DNA of 64,000 bases, taken from positions 1-64,000 of the forward strand of contig JAKQCT010000061.1 in NCBI GenBank assembly GCA_029559035.1. Direction: 5' to 3'. The notes below the pieces were generated by a model. The model had not been told where the DNA came from. It saw only the letters and a program-made list of their open reading frames with translations, and ran no database searches. The stretch's first letter is position 1. Every line of letters starts with the position of its first letter. This document shows positions 55,755-64,000 of the stretch, in pieces. Position numbers and translations under genes: made by a program. This stretch comes from Acidobacteriota bacterium (GTDB taxonomy: Bacteria; Acidobacteriota; UBA4820).

Positions 55755-56248
55755 AACAGCTTCCCCATTATCCTTTTCGCCGGGACCTCGCCGAAGTCGT
55801 GGTGTTCGATCGGAACGGACCTGTTGTCCCCGACGACGAAAAAGTTTCCCGGCCCGATCTTCCTTTCGGGATAGTTCCAGTCGCATTCAGTGACGGGATA
55901 TTTTTCCGCGCGGGGCTTCCCGTCGACGAACAGGACCCCGTCCCTGAAAGAGACCGTCTCGCCGCCCGCCGCGACCACTCTTTTCAGGAGGATCACCCTT
56001 CTTCCCGCAAGCCTGATCCCCACGACGTCTCCGGGACGGGGGTCCGAGAAAACATATGATCCCGCGAATATGAAGTGGAGAGATCCGTCGCGAAGAGTGG
56101 GCTCCATGCTTCTACCTTTAAGCCTGACCGGAACCAGGACGAAATAGAAGAGCAGGGAAGACGCCGTTGCCACCGCCGCCATCCTCAGAAGGAGGCGCGG
56201 CGTCAGCCTCGGAAAAAGGAAGTTCTTCCACACGGCGCTCGCGTTCAT
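55748..56248 (-). CDS. lepB: Signal peptidase I
   Basis: LepB removes signal peptides from exported proteins. The 166-residue protein has one N-terminal membrane span, the catalytic Ser in GRSMEPTLRDG, the catalytic Lys in ILLKRVVA, and the box GDNRSVPIEHHDFG, slightly unlike the usual GDNRxxSxDSR. The start is uncertain: an ATG at 56248 is taken, but a GTG at 56284 is preceded by GGGAGG only two bases away. Many exported proteins in this window need such an enzyme. Confidence 0.88.
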   Translation of the reverse strand: MNASAVWKNFLFPRLTPRLLLRMAAVATASSLLFYFVLVPVRLKGRSMEPTLRDGSLHFIFAGSYVFSDPRPGDVVGIRLAGRRVILLKRVVAAGGETVSFRDGVLFVDGKPRAEKYPVTECDWNYPERKIGPGNFFVVGDNRSVPIEHHDFGEVPAKRIMGKLLW

Positions 56249-56293
56249 CACTGAGATTGTATCCGAATTTCCTGTTTTTATCACACCCTCCCT

Positions 56294-56322
56294 TTGAAAA
56301 GGACCTTTTCTTGGATTATCCT
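56294..56322 (+). promoter_or_regulatory. Promoter of the first V4R/DUF2378-like gene
   Basis: TTGAAA (56294-56299), 17-base spacer, TATCCT (56317-56322), 45 bases before the start codon. Confidence 0.55.
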
Positions 56323-56366
56323 GACACCGCTAAAAAAGTGAATAGCGGGAAGGAAAGGGGGTCGCC

Positions 56367-57074
56367 ATGTCGCAGCAGCAGTATGGTGATTTTATCAGGG
56401 GGCGTCTTTTGTTCATCGAACAGTACTGCGCGGAACACAAGATGGATTTCGAAAGCGTGATCCGGAATATCGAAGAGGATGCAAGAAGGAGGATCGATTC
56501 CGACGAAAAGAAACAGCTTATCCTCCGGCAGTTCTTCGAAGGAGCGGGGGGGGCGGACTCGACTATTCCGAGCTGGGTGGACAGGGTCTTTCTCGAAGCG
56601 ACGTCCCAGGTCCTGAAAGGCTGCCAGTCGCCCCTCTACACGACGACCTCCAGGCTGCCCTGCATCCCCTTCGAAGCCGCGAGGTTCAACGCAAAGAGGC
56701 AGGCCGACACCATCTTCAGGACCATGTTCAAGGATAAAACTCCGGAAGAATGGATCAGGTGGAGCTTCCCCGCGGTTTACAGGAAATGTTACGGGGAGAC
56801 CGCCGCCAGGAAGCTCAAGATCGTCGAGTTCTCTTCGCAGCATTTCGGAGTGATCACCGACAACACCGGCCTCGAAAAAGCTTCCAGGATAGATTGCTCG
56901 ACCGTCATCGGCTATATCTGCGGAGCCCTGGAACAACTCGGAGCGGGCGAGATCACGATCACGCACAAGAGCTGTCTCGCCGAGGCTCCTTCGGGACAGA
57001 AGATCTGCACTTTCGACGCGATGTTCGAATTCCCCGCGCGCCATTCCGATCCGTTCCGCAAACAGTTACGGTGA
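56367..57074 (+). CDS. Cysteine-rich V4R/DUF2378-like protein, copy 1
   Basis: The 235-residue cytosolic protein is a paralog of the next gene. The C-terminal 80 residues (YRKCYG, ASRIDCSTVIGYICGALEQLG, then C203 and C214) resemble the ligand-binding V4R fold or the myxobacterial TIGR02265 (DUF2378) family; I cannot decide which. The N-terminal part is helical (FIRGRLLFIEQYC) and includes SPLYTTTSR and ARFNAKRQADTIF. Six cysteines (21, 99, 141, 177, 203, 214) are kept in both copies, suggesting a metal, heme or redox role. A GGAAAGGGGG site precedes the ATG. It is probably a sensor or small-molecule binder. Confidence 0.75.
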   Translation: MSQQQYGDFIRGRLLFIEQYCAEHKMDFESVIRNIEEDARRRIDSDEKKQLILRQFFEGAGGADSTIPSWVDRVFLEATSQVLKGCQSPLYTTTSRLPCIPFEAARFNAKRQADTIFRTMFKDKTPEEWIRWSFPAVYRKCYGETAARKLKIVEFSSQHFGVITDNTGLEKASRIDCSTVIGYICGALEQLGAGEITITHKSCLAEAPSGQKICTFDAMFEFPARHSDPFRKQLR

Positions 57075-57147
57075 CGGCGACTTCCCCCGGCATGACGACG
57101 GCTGAAACCTGAATGCCAGGCCGGCCCATCGTTTCGTGTAACGCTTG

Positions 57148-57176
57148 TTGTTAAAGCACGGTTTTTGGGTTATCAT
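57148..57176 (+). promoter_or_regulatory. Promoter of the second V4R/DUF2378-like gene
   Basis: TTGTTA (57148-57153), 17-base spacer, TATCAT (57171-57176), 22 bases before the start codon. Confidence 0.55.
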
Positions 57177-57198
57177 TCATTTTTTGGGGGGACATCCG

Positions 57199-57876
57199 AT
57201 GACCGAAGACTCCGGATCGCAGCTGGGCGATTTTATAAAGGGGCGCATGCTCTTCATCGAGGATTACTGCCTTAACCACGGCCTGAACTTCAAGGACACG
57301 ATATACTCCATCGAAGAAGAGATGATGAAGAAAGCGGACTCCGCCGAGAAAAAGGAGTTCCTGAAGAACCGCGTATTCCACGGAGTCATCCTATCGACAT
57401 CGATCCTGCCGAACTGGGTCGACAAGGCGTTCCTCGAAGCGATGGTCGCCGTCCTGAAGGGGCCGGGAGCCCCTCTCTACACGACGACCTCGAGGATATC
57501 CTGCATCTCCTTCGAGGCGGGGAGGTTCAACGCCAAGAGGCAGGCGGACACCATTTTCAAGATCCTTTACCAGAACAAGAAACCGGCCGACTGGCTGAAG
57601 ACTGGCTTTCCCGGGCTTTACAGGAAATGTTACGGGGACCTGGCGGGCAGCAACCTCAAGATGACGGAACGGAATCCAGGAAACTGGGAGATAGTGACCG
57701 ACAACACGCACCTTGAGAAAGCTTCGAGGATCGACTGCTCCACCGTCATCGGCTACCTTTTCGGGTCCCTGGAAAAGCTCGGCGCGAAGCACGTCGTAAT
57801 AAACCACAGCAGCTGCAAGGCCGAAGCCCCCGTCGGCCAGAAGCTCTGCGTTTTCGAAATAACATTCGACAGTTGA
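57199..57876 (+). CDS. Cysteine-rich V4R/DUF2378-like protein, copy 2
   Basis: The 225-residue paralog of copy 1 shares LGDFIKGRMLFIEDYC, SPLYTTTSR-like PLYTTTSR, GRFNAKRQADTIF, YRKCYGD and ASRIDCSTVIGYLFG. Its C-terminal end (SSCKAEAPVGQKLCVFEITF) closely fits the V4R pattern of a Cys, a loop, then C-x-FE. The start at 57199 follows GGGGGG and an in-frame extension upstream covers the promoter. A separate promoter suggests it is expressed at different times from copy 1. It converges with thiG ten bases away. Confidence 0.75.
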   Translation: MTEDSGSQLGDFIKGRMLFIEDYCLNHGLNFKDTIYSIEEEMMKKADSAEKKEFLKNRVFHGVILSTSILPNWVDKAFLEAMVAVLKGPGAPLYTTTSRISCISFEAGRFNAKRQADTIFKILYQNKKPADWLKTGFPGLYRKCYGDLAGSNLKMTERNPGNWEIVTDNTHLEKASRIDCSTVIGYLFGSLEKLGAKHVVINHSSCKAEAPVGQKLCVFEITFDS

Positions 57877-57886
57877 GGAGGAGCTG

Positions 57887-58657
57887 CTACCTGCTGATCC
57901 CTTCGAGAGGGCTCGACGCGGTGGCGTAGGGCTTTCTTTCGATCCTTCCGGCAAGGTACGACAGCCTCCCCGCTTCGACTCCTTTTTTCATCGACGCCGC
58001 CATGGAGACAGGATCCTTCGCGCCGGCTATGCCCGTGTTCATGAGCACTCCGTCCGCCCCGAGCTCCATCGCCAGGCACGCGTCCGAGGCGGTCCCCACT
58101 CCCGCATCGACGATCAGCGGAATGGTGATGAACTCCCTCAATATCCTTATATTGTGAGGATTCTGAATACCCAGTCCCGACCCTATCGGGGCCGCGAGCG
58201 GCATTATCGCGGCCGCCCCCGCGTCGGCGAGCCTCCTGGCGTTCACCAGGTCGTCGTTGGTGTAAGGCAGGACGACGAACCCCTCCCTGACGAGGGTCTT
58301 CGTCGCCTCGAGCAGGCCGGCGTTGTCGGGGAAGAGGGTCTTCTCGCATCCGATGACCTCGAGCTTGACCCAGTCGGACATCCCGCATTCCCTCGCCAGC
58401 CTTGCCGCCCTCACGGCTTCTTCGGCAGTGTAACAGCCTGCCGTGTTCGGAAGAAGGAAGTATTTTTTCGTGTCAATATGATCCAGCAGCGACGGCTTGG
58501 AACGGTCCAGCTCCACCCGCCTCACCGCGACGGTCACGACCTCCGCGCCTGATTCCTCGAAGGCTTTTTTCATCGTCTCGTTGTCTTTGTATTTCCCCGT
58601 TCCCACAAAAAGCCTCGAACCGAAAGTTTTTCCGGCGATCGAAAGAATGTCAGCCAT
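57887..58657 (-). CDS. thiG: Thiazole synthase
   Basis: ThiG makes the thiazole half of thiamine from deoxyxylulose phosphate, ThiS thiocarboxylate and a glycine imine. The 256-residue TIM barrel has FVGTGKY, the Schiff-base Lys in VKLEVIG, PIGSGLG, and [12 protein letters not shown]. It overlaps pth by 8 bases. No thiS, thiF or thiH is present nearby and no TPP riboswitch is seen, so its control seems tied to the L25-pth operon. Confidence 0.93.
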   Translation of the reverse strand: MADILSIAGKTFGSRLFVGTGKYKDNETMKKAFEESGAEVVTVAVRRVELDRSKPSLLDHIDTKKYFLLPNTAGCYTAEEAVRAARLARECGMSDWVKLEVIGCEKTLFPDNAGLLEATKTLVREGFVVLPYTNDDLVNARRLADAGAAAIMPLAAPIGSGLGIQNPHNIRILREFITIPLIVDAGVGTASDACLAMELGADGVLMNTGIAGAKDPVSMAASMKKGVEAGRLSYLAGRIERKPYATASSPLEGISR

Positions 58658-59267
58658 CGTCCTCTTCCTTCCCTTCTTCCTCTGCTGCGGTCCCCTTTTT
58701 GTTGTGCATGTTCATCGCCTTCTGCCATCCCGAGAAAAGCGCGTCCCTTATCGCCTCAGCGGCTCTTTCCGCCGATGAGAGCAGTTCGTCGTAACGCTCT
58801 TCGGGAAGCGGCGTCAGAAGGTAGTCGACCGTGCCGTCCCTCTCGACTCGGTAGTCCCCGACACCTATCCTGACGCGGGGGAACATGGTGGTCCCGATCT
58901 CCGCGATTATCGATTCCATTCCGTGATGTCCCCCGGCGCCTCCTTGCGGTCTTAGTCTCACCGCGCCGAAGGGGAGGTCGAGGTCGTCATAGCATACGAT
59001 GAGCTTCGAGGCGGGAAGGCCGTGTTTTCCGAGGAGCCTCGAGACCTCCTCTCCGGACCTGTTCATGTAGGCCTGGGGAAGCGCGAGAAGGACGCCGTCC
59101 CCCTTGACGCTCTTCAGCGAGACGAGAGAGTTCCCGTCCTTCGAGAATTTCGGGGCTTTCATGAGGGCTCTCAGGGCGGAGACGGCATCGAACCCGGCGT
59201 TGTGCGGGGAGCGTTGATAATCCCCACCGGGATTGCCGAGTCCGACGACGATGCGCGAGATTGCCAT
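58650..59267 (-). CDS. pth: Peptidyl-tRNA hydrolase
   Basis: Pth frees stalled peptidyl-tRNAs. The 205-residue protein has [20 protein letters not shown] with catalytic His in [15 protein letters not shown], and YDDLDLPFG with the catalytic Asp. [12 protein letters not shown] follows. The C-terminus carries an acidic, Lys-rich tail. It follows L25 by 15 bases, the usual neighbourhood. Confidence 0.95.
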   Translation of the reverse strand: MAISRIVVGLGNPGGDYQRSPHNAGFDAVSALRALMKAPKFSKDGNSLVSLKSVKGDGVLLALPQAYMNRSGEEVSRLLGKHGLPASKLIVCYDDLDLPFGAVRLRPQGGAGGHHGMESIIAEIGTTMFPRVRIGVGDYRVERDGTVDYLLTPLPEERYDELLSSAERAAEAIRDALFSGWQKAMNMHNKKGTAAEEEGKEEDDG

Positions 59268-59282
59268 GAAGTAAGAAAGAGC

Positions 59283-59996
59283 TTACTTCTTCTGCTCTTT
59301 CTTGGGTTGTTCCTTCTTGTCCTTGTCTTCCCCTTCGCCATCCTCTTCCGGCTTCTTGCCCTTGGCGATGACCTCGGGCTCCTGAGGCGCGCCTTCCTCG
59401 GCTGCCGCAGGGGCGGCTTCCACTTCGGCCTTCGGGGCTATTACGTGCACCACCGGCTGGGACTTGTCCTCGGCCAGGATCCTGACGTTCTCGCCGAGCT
59501 TGAGGTCCGAGATCTTGATGGACTGGTGGATCTTGAGAGGAGTTATGTCCAGCGTGATCCTGGCGGGGATCGCCTGGGCCTCGCACTCGATCTCGATGTC
59601 CCTCATGATCTGGTCCAGAAGGCCGCCGTCGGTCTTGACTCCTTCGGGTATCCCTTCGCAGATGACGGGGATCCTGACCTTGACCTTCTCTTCCGGGTCC
59701 GTCCTTCTGAAGTCGGCGTGGATCAGCGCGTTGGTGACGGGATTTATCTGGAAATCCTTGATCATGACGTGGCGGCGCCTTTTCGTGCCCTTGAGGGAAA
59801 AGAGGAGGATCGAGTTCTTTCCCTTCTCGGAACGGAGGATCTCGACGACCTTCTTCGCGTCAACGTAGATCGACAGGGGCTCGGTGCCTCCGCCGTAGAC
59901 GGTCGCGGGTATGCATCCCTCGATGGCCTTCTTGCCGCTCGCCTTGCCGGTGATCTCTCTTTTTTCGACTACCACTTCCTGGATCTGTTCGGTCAT
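59283..59996 (-). CDS. rplY: 50S ribosomal protein L25 (CTC/TL5 type)
   Basis: L25 binds 5S rRNA. The 237-residue protein has the N-terminal 5S-binding domain (GKASGKKAIEGCIPATVYGG), a TL5/CTC-type beta-domain (about 95-185) and a C-terminal low-complexity Glu/Lys tail (about 190-237). It is first in an operon with pth and thiG, and L25-pth adjacency is widespread. Confidence 0.95.
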   Translation of the reverse strand: MTEQIQEVVVEKREITGKASGKKAIEGCIPATVYGGGTEPLSIYVDAKKVVEILRSEKGKNSILLFSLKGTKRRRHVMIKDFQINPVTNALIHADFRRTDPEEKVKVRIPVICEGIPEGVKTDGGLLDQIMRDIEIECEAQAIPARITLDITPLKIHQSIKISDLKLGENVRILAEDKSQPVVHVIAPKAEVEAAPAAAEEGAPQEPEVIAKGKKPEEDGEGEDKDKKEQPKKEQKK

Positions 59997-60029
59997 TTTA
60001 TACTCCTGAAATCAACATTCAAAAGCGGG

Positions 60030-60058
60030 ATTCTATCCTAAATTAAGTTTTTTTGCAA
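60030..60058 (-). promoter_or_regulatory. Promoter of the L25-pth-thiG operon
   Basis: Minus strand TTGCAA (60053-60058), 17-base A/T-rich spacer, TAGAAT (60030-60035), about 34 bases before the L25 start. Confidence 0.65.
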
Positions 60059-60128
60059 GAGGACTTTAACCCCGCTTCGGGGGGCCTCCGCGGATCGCTT
60101 TCCCGAACGGTCGAGTTCTCGGCGGGAG

Positions 60129-60641
60129 CTACTCCATGGCCTCCAGCGAGAATTCGGGGAAATCGTAAAAGTAACCGCTCCTGTTGAAATAATCGACCTC
60201 CGCCCTGACCAGCGCCGTGTGCGCCTCTTCTATCTTCAGGAACTGACCGAAGAACTTCCCGCCTTCCGGCCCGAGGCTCAGGACGAGTTTCTCGTAGAGC
60301 TTCGTGGCCTCCTCTTCCAGCCTCAGCGCCGTGAGGAGCCTGTCCATCTCGCTCTGGTTCCCCCCGCCTCCCGCGGCTCCGTTCATCGCCTTCCCGCCTT
60401 CGATCACCCATTCGGTCCTGGTGAAGAGCGTGGAAAGAGGCTCTTCAGGAAGCGATCCGGTCTTTCCGTACTCCTCGTCCATCTTTTTCAGGTAGGAGAC
60501 ATGGCCGTCCTCTTCCCTCGCCAGCAGGCTGTAGAACTTCCTTCCGGGTTCCGTTCCCGCTTTCTCCGCAGACTCCTTGTAATGGGCCCTGATCTTCCTT
60601 TCGAATTCGAGCGACGCTTCGATGGCTTCCCTGAGATTCAT
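60129..60641 (-). CDS. Ferritin-like diiron protein (rubrerythrin-like domain)
   Basis: The 170-residue four-helix protein has the two diiron half-sites: E14 with E44-x2-H47, and E110/E111 with E138-x2-H141. This is the rubrerythrin/ferritin-like pattern without the rubredoxin Cys4 domain. A Gly/Asn-rich linker (about 86-98) joins the halves. The role could be peroxide reduction or iron handling. The ATG at 60641 follows GGAGGCGAT. It is divergent from mutL and converges on nothing obvious before the L25 promoter. Confidence 0.8.
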   Translation of the reverse strand: MNLREAIEASLEFERKIRAHYKESAEKAGTEPGRKFYSLLAREEDGHVSYLKKMDEEYGKTGSLPEEPLSTLFTRTEWVIEGGKAMNGAAGGGGNQSEMDRLLTALRLEEEATKLYEKLVLSLGPEGGKFFGQFLKIEEAHTALVRAEVDYFNRSGYFYDFPEFSLEAME

Positions 60642-60675
60642 ATCGCCTCCTTTACGACGGTTCAAAATGAGATGT

Positions 60676-60681
60676 TATAAT
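60676..60681 (+). promoter_or_regulatory. -10 element of the mutL operon
   Basis: A perfect TATAAT, 23 bases before the mutL start. A weak -35 match (TTACGA) lies 18 bases upstream. Confidence 0.5.
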
Positions 60682-60704
60682 GAACGCTTTCAGAGGTCAA
60701 GGAA

Positions 60705-62396
60705 ATGGCGGATATCAGGGTCCTCGAAGACAGGGTGGTCAACAAGATAGCGGCGGGCGAAGTGGTGGAAAGGCCCGCCTCGATCGTGAAGGAACTGATC
60801 GAGAACAGCCTCGACGCCGGGGCTACGAGGATCTCCGTGACGGCGGAAGCCGGCGGTAAAAAGAAGATCGTTGTCGAGGACAACGGCGGCGGTATGCTCA
60901 GGGAAGACCTTCCTCTCTCGCTCCTCAGGCACGCGACCAGTAAGATCTCGGGAGAAAAGGACCTCGACTCGATAGCTTCGCTCGGGTTCCGGGGGGAAGC
61001 CCTCGCCGCCATATCGTCGGTCGGCCGAACCAGGATAGAGAGCAGGAGGAAGGGTTTCCGCGAAGGGTTCGCCATGATCTGCGAGGGAGGAAAAACCGGG
61101 GATGTGTTCCCCGTGGGCGCCACCGAAGGAACGCGGATAACTGTCGGGGACCTTTTCTTCAACACCCCCGCGAGGGAGAAGTTCCTGAAGAGCGACGCGA
61201 CGGAGCTGACCCACATAATCACGCTCGTGGAATCGTACTCGCTGGCCAGGCCGGAAGTGGCTTTCAGCCTGAGATCTTCAGGCGCCGTCATAATCGACCT
61301 CGCGCCGGCCTCCAACGCGAAAGAACGCTTCTTCGACCTTTTCCCCGAGCTCGACAGGAACGATTTCCACGACGTGAATTTCTCCCGCGACGGGCTTTCT
61401 GTATCGGGATTCATAGCCGACCCGTCGAAGAACCTTTCCACCACCAGGTACATCTTCACCATCGTCAACGGGAGGCTCGTGAGGGACAAGCTTATCCAGG
61501 GCTCGATATTCAGGGCGTACGAGGAGACGATGCCGCGGGGAAGGTTCCCCCTGGTTTTTCTCGACATTTCCATAAATCCTTCCGAAATAGACGTCAATGT
61601 CCACCCGGCGAAAAGGGAGATCCGTTTCAGGAGGCCCGGGCCGGTCTCGGACCTTATCACGGGAGAGCTGAGAAAAGTGCTCCATCCCGGGGAACGACAG
61701 GCGTACCGCCCCACAGAAATTCAGCCTTCTCAAAGCGGACCCGCACCGTCTTTTATCAGAGAACCCCTTCCGCTCATCCAGGGAGAGTCCCCGGCGACCG
61801 ACGCTCCTCGTTTCACTCCCGCCCCCCCGTCCGATTTCAGGGTGCTCGCCATATGGAGGAAGGGCTTCCTGCTCCTCGACGGGCCGCAGGGCCTTTCGAT
61901 AGTCGACCAGCACACGCTCCACGAGAGGATACGGTTCGAGCAGTTCAGGAAGTTCATCGATTCCAAAGGGCCCGCGCGGCAGTTCCTGGAGCCGCGGGGC
62001 TACGCCGTCCCCAGGGCGCTCGTCCCGAGGATATCCGAGCTTGCGGAAACGCTTTCCTCCCAAGGGTTCGAAGCGGAGGTCATGGGAGAGAGTTCGATCG
62101 CCGTGAGGAGCGCGCCCGCTTTCCTCGAAGAGAGCGAGATCGATCCCCTCGTCGAAGAGTTCATCTCGGAGGGGCGCGAGGTCCTGAAGACCCACAAGGA
62201 AATTCTTAAAAGCGTCCTCGTGATGAGGTCTTGCAGGGGCTCCGTGATGATGGGCGAGCCTCTTTCCGTCGAGAAGGCGCAGTACCTGATCGACCTCCTC
62301 GTCTCGATGAAAGCGCCTTTGACTTGCCCGCACGGAAGGCCGATAATGTTCACCTTGAAAAGCGAGGAGATCCTCGCGCGCTTCGGCAGGAGATGA
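60705..62396 (+). CDS. mutL: DNA mismatch repair protein MutL
   Basis: The 563-residue protein has the GHKL ATPase motifs: IAAGEVVERPASIVKELIEN, DNGGGM, SLGFRGEALAAI and GTRITVGDLFFNTPAR. The C-terminal domain keeps the endonuclease metal motif as DQHTLHERIRFE (DQHA-x2-E-x4-E with A changed to T) and CPHGRPI. This points to a nicking MutL, in line with lack of MutH. MutS is not in the window. It overlaps mazG by four bases. Confidence 0.95.
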   Translation: MADIRVLEDRVVNKIAAGEVVERPASIVKELIENSLDAGATRISVTAEAGGKKKIVVEDNGGGMLREDLPLSLLRHATSKISGEKDLDSIASLGFRGEALAAISSVGRTRIESRRKGFREGFAMICEGGKTGDVFPVGATEGTRITVGDLFFNTPAREKFLKSDATELTHIITLVESYSLARPEVAFSLRSSGAVIIDLAPASNAKERFFDLFPELDRNDFHDVNFSRDGLSVSGFIADPSKNLSTTRYIFTIVNGRLVRDKLIQGSIFRAYEETMPRGRFPLVFLDISINPSEIDVNVHPAKREIRFRRPGPVSDLITGELRKVLHPGERQAYRPTEIQPSQSGPAPSFIREPLPLIQGESPATDAPRFTPAPPSDFRVLAIWRKGFLLLDGPQGLSIVDQHTLHERIRFEQFRKFIDSKGPARQFLEPRGYAVPRALVPRISELAETLSSQGFEAEVMGESSIAVRSAPAFLEESEIDPLVEEFISEGREVLKTHKEILKSVLVMRSCRGSVMMGEPLSVEKAQYLIDLLVSMKAPLTCPHGRPIMFTLKSEEILARFGRR

Positions 62397-63211
62397 CGCC
62401 ATTGAGCAGGGAACCCGTCGATAAAAAAAGCGGTTACCCCGAATACGCGAGGCTCGTAGAGTTAATGGCCAGGCTCCGCGCTCCCGGCGGATGCCCGTGG
62501 GACAGGTCGCAGTCGAGGGAGGACCTCAAGACCTACCTCGTGGAGGAGACCTACGAAGTGCTCGACGCCATCGACTCGAAGAGCAGCGATAAATTGAAGG
62601 AGGAGCTGGGCGACCTGCTTCTCCAGATCGTCTTCCACGCGGAGATCGCGGAGGAGGAGAACGCCTTCGACATCGAGGATGTCTGCCGTTCCATAAACGA
62701 GAAGCTCGTCAGGAGGCACCCGCATGTCTTCGGCGACGCGAAGGCGGAGACTCCCGACATAGTCCTCAAGAACTGGGAGACGATCAAGAAGGGCGAGAAG
62801 GAAGGGAAATCCGCGCTAGGCGGAGTCCCCAAGGTCCTTCCCGCGCTGCTCAAAGCCTACCGTCTGCAGGAAAAGGCGGCGAGGGTCGGCTTCGACTGGG
62901 AGGAGACGAGGCAGGTCGAGGCGAAGGTGGACGAGGAACTCGCGGAGCTGAGGGAGGCGACGGAGAACGGCGACAGGGAAAAGATCAGGGAAGAGCTCGG
63001 GGACCTCCTCTTCGCCATCGTCAACCTTTCGAGATTCTTGAAGCTCGACCCCGAGGACACCCTTCAGTCGGCCAACGAAAAATTCATCAGGCGGTTCAAG
63101 GCGGTGGAGAAGTCCGCCGCGGACGACGGCCGGGACCTTCACGGAATGAGCCTCGCGGAGATGGACCAGCTCTGGGAGGAAGCGAAGAAGAAAGAGCGGT
63201 CCGAGAGCTGA
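62393..63211 (+). CDS. mazG: Nucleoside triphosphate pyrophosphohydrolase MazG
   Basis: MazG removes non-standard or excess NTPs. The 272-residue protein has two MazG repeats with the acidic metal sites EETYEVLDAI/EELGDLLLQIVFHAE and DEELAELREA/EELGDLLFAIVNLSRF. CPWDRSQ is near the start. The ATG at 62393 overlaps the mutL stop (ATGA). A longer frame upstream is only an out-of-frame reading of mutL. Confidence 0.95.
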   Translation: MTPLSREPVDKKSGYPEYARLVELMARLRAPGGCPWDRSQSREDLKTYLVEETYEVLDAIDSKSSDKLKEELGDLLLQIVFHAEIAEEENAFDIEDVCRSINEKLVRRHPHVFGDAKAETPDIVLKNWETIKKGEKEGKSALGGVPKVLPALLKAYRLQEKAARVGFDWEETRQVEAKVDEELAELREATENGDREKIREELGDLLFAIVNLSRFLKLDPEDTLQSANEKFIRRFKAVEKSAADDGRDLHGMSLAEMDQLWEEAKKKERSES

Positions 63212-63216
63212 CCTCC

Positions 63217-64000
63217 ATGCCCAAATATTTCGTCAAGACCTGGGGCTGCCAGATGAACGTCCTCGACGGCGACAAGATCGCCTCCCTTCTCGAGGAACTG
63301 GGCTACGAAAAAGCGGACAAGCTGGAAGACGCCAACGTCATACTCCTCAACACCTGTTCCGTCAGGGAGGGCCCGGAGGACAAGGTCTTCGCGGAATTGT
63401 CGAGGCTCAAGAAGCTCAAGAAGAAGAACCTCGAGATCCTCGGAGTCGCCGGATGCGTCGCCCAGCAGGAAAAGAACGCCGTCTTCGAAAGGGCGCCCTA
63501 CGTGGACATCGTCATGGGGCCGCGCTCCCTCTCCCACCTGCCCGCGCTTCTTAGGCAGGCGCGCGACCAGAGGGCCATGGAAACGAGCGACAAGGAAGAC
63601 TCCCTTCTCTTCCCCCCGGAAATACTCAGGAGAAGCCATCCGACGAAGGCTTCGGTCACCGTGATGGAGGGATGCAACAAGAGATGCTCCTACTGCATCG
63701 TCCCCGAAACCAGGGGACGGGAGGTATGCAGGCCGATAGGTTCGATACTGGAAGAGATCTCGGTCGCGGTGGAACGCGGATACAGCGAGATAGAGCTCCT
63801 GGGGCAGAACGTCAACTGCTGGAAGCACGGAAACGAGGATTTCACGGACCTTCTCGACAAGGTCTCCTCGGTCGCCGGAGTGAAAAGACTGAAGTTCATG
63901 ACAAGCCATCCGAAACATTTTCCACTCGAGGCCGCTAAGCTGATGGCGGAAAGGGAGAACATCTGCAACTTCCTGCACCTTCCGCTCCAGGCGGGAAGCT
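63217..64000 (+). CDS. miaB: tRNA-2-methylthio-N6-dimethylallyladenosine synthase, partial
   Basis: The 3' end is outside the window; 261 codons are visible. MiaB adds a methylthio group to i6A37 of tRNA. The N-terminal cysteines are C11, C47 and C80. The radical SAM cluster is C153-x3-C157-x2-C160 in EGCNKRCSYCIVPETRG, which is specific to MiaB as opposed to RimO. The ATG at 63217 lies five bases after the mazG stop. It completes a mutL-mazG-miaB operon. Confidence 0.95.
   Translation, partial: MPKYFVKTWGCQMNVLDGDKIASLLEELGYEKADKLEDANVILLNTCSVREGPEDKVFAELSRLKKLKKKNLEILGVAGCVAQQEKNAVFERAPYVDIVMGPRSLSHLPALLRQARDQRAMETSDKEDSLLFPPEILRRSHPTKASVTVMEGCNKRCSYCIVPETRGREVCRPIGSILEEISVAVERGYSEIELLGQNVNCWKHGNEDFTDLLDKVSSVAGVKRLKFMTSHPKHFPLEAAKLMAERENICNFLHLPLQAGS

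Overview
The window looks like a chromosomal segment of an uncultured, GC-rich, Gram-negative bacterium. Evidence for an outer membrane is a TolB, several large secreted proteins and a FecR-type periplasmic protein. Menaquinone by the futalosine route (MqnE), an RnfC/PduS-type protein, MeaB plus methylmalonyl-CoA epimerase, and secreted kelch/PKD and Trp/Tyr-rich DUF6600-like proteins would suit Acidobacteriota or a neighbouring candidate phylum. That placement is inference. I see no CRISPR array, insertion sequence or prophage.

Region 1 (about 0.4-17.3 kb, minus strand) is one very long informational operon. A strong promoter at 17245-17273 leads into tRNA-Thr(TGT), tRNA-Tyr, tRNA-Gly(TCC), tRNA-Thr(GGT), an EF-Tu-like gene, rpmG, tRNA-Trp, secE, nusG, rplK, rplA, rplJ, rplL, rpoB, rpoC, rimO, pgpA and ribF. 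The first part is exactly the order of the E. coli thrU-tyrU-glyT-thrT-tufB operon, but the EF-Tu-like protein has lost key GTPase switch residues and gained a four-cysteine cluster. RpoB carries an eight-cysteine zinc-ribbon-like insert and RpoC an extra six-cysteine segment. A 101-bp duplication has copied the 3' end of tRNA-Gly.

Region 2 (17.4-24.5 kb, plus strand) holds two tandem secreted kelch/PKD/IPT-like proteins and a 2-Cys peroxiredoxin, followed by a repeat-rich spacer and tRNA-Leu(CAA). Region 3 (24.5-31.7 kb) has a minus-strand PHP phosphatase-rnr pair, diverging from a plus-strand set: metallo-beta-lactamase hydrolase, radical SAM protein, RNase Y and MqnE.

Region 4 (31.7-39.5 kb) has two secreted minus-strand proteins, one behind a sequence that matches the sigma-54 consensus. 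These diverge from a plus-strand operon pduS-pduT-tolB-recN, in which the microcompartment genes pduS and pduT stand alone. Region 5 (39.6-50.7 kb, minus) has tRNA-Gly(CCC), a 2092-residue subtilisin-family secreted protease and two tandem TMTC-like membrane/TPR proteins.

Region 6 (51-55.2 kb, plus) is an overlapping operon: meaB, methylmalonyl-CoA epimerase, two small unknown genes, and a malic enzyme-phosphotransacetylase fusion. Region 7 (55.2-64 kb) holds lepB with a small anchored protein, a pair of paralogous cysteine-rich V4R/DUF2378-like sensor candidates each with its own promoter, the L25-pth-thiG operon, a ferritin-like diiron protein, and the overlapping mutL-mazG-miaB operon, which runs off the end.
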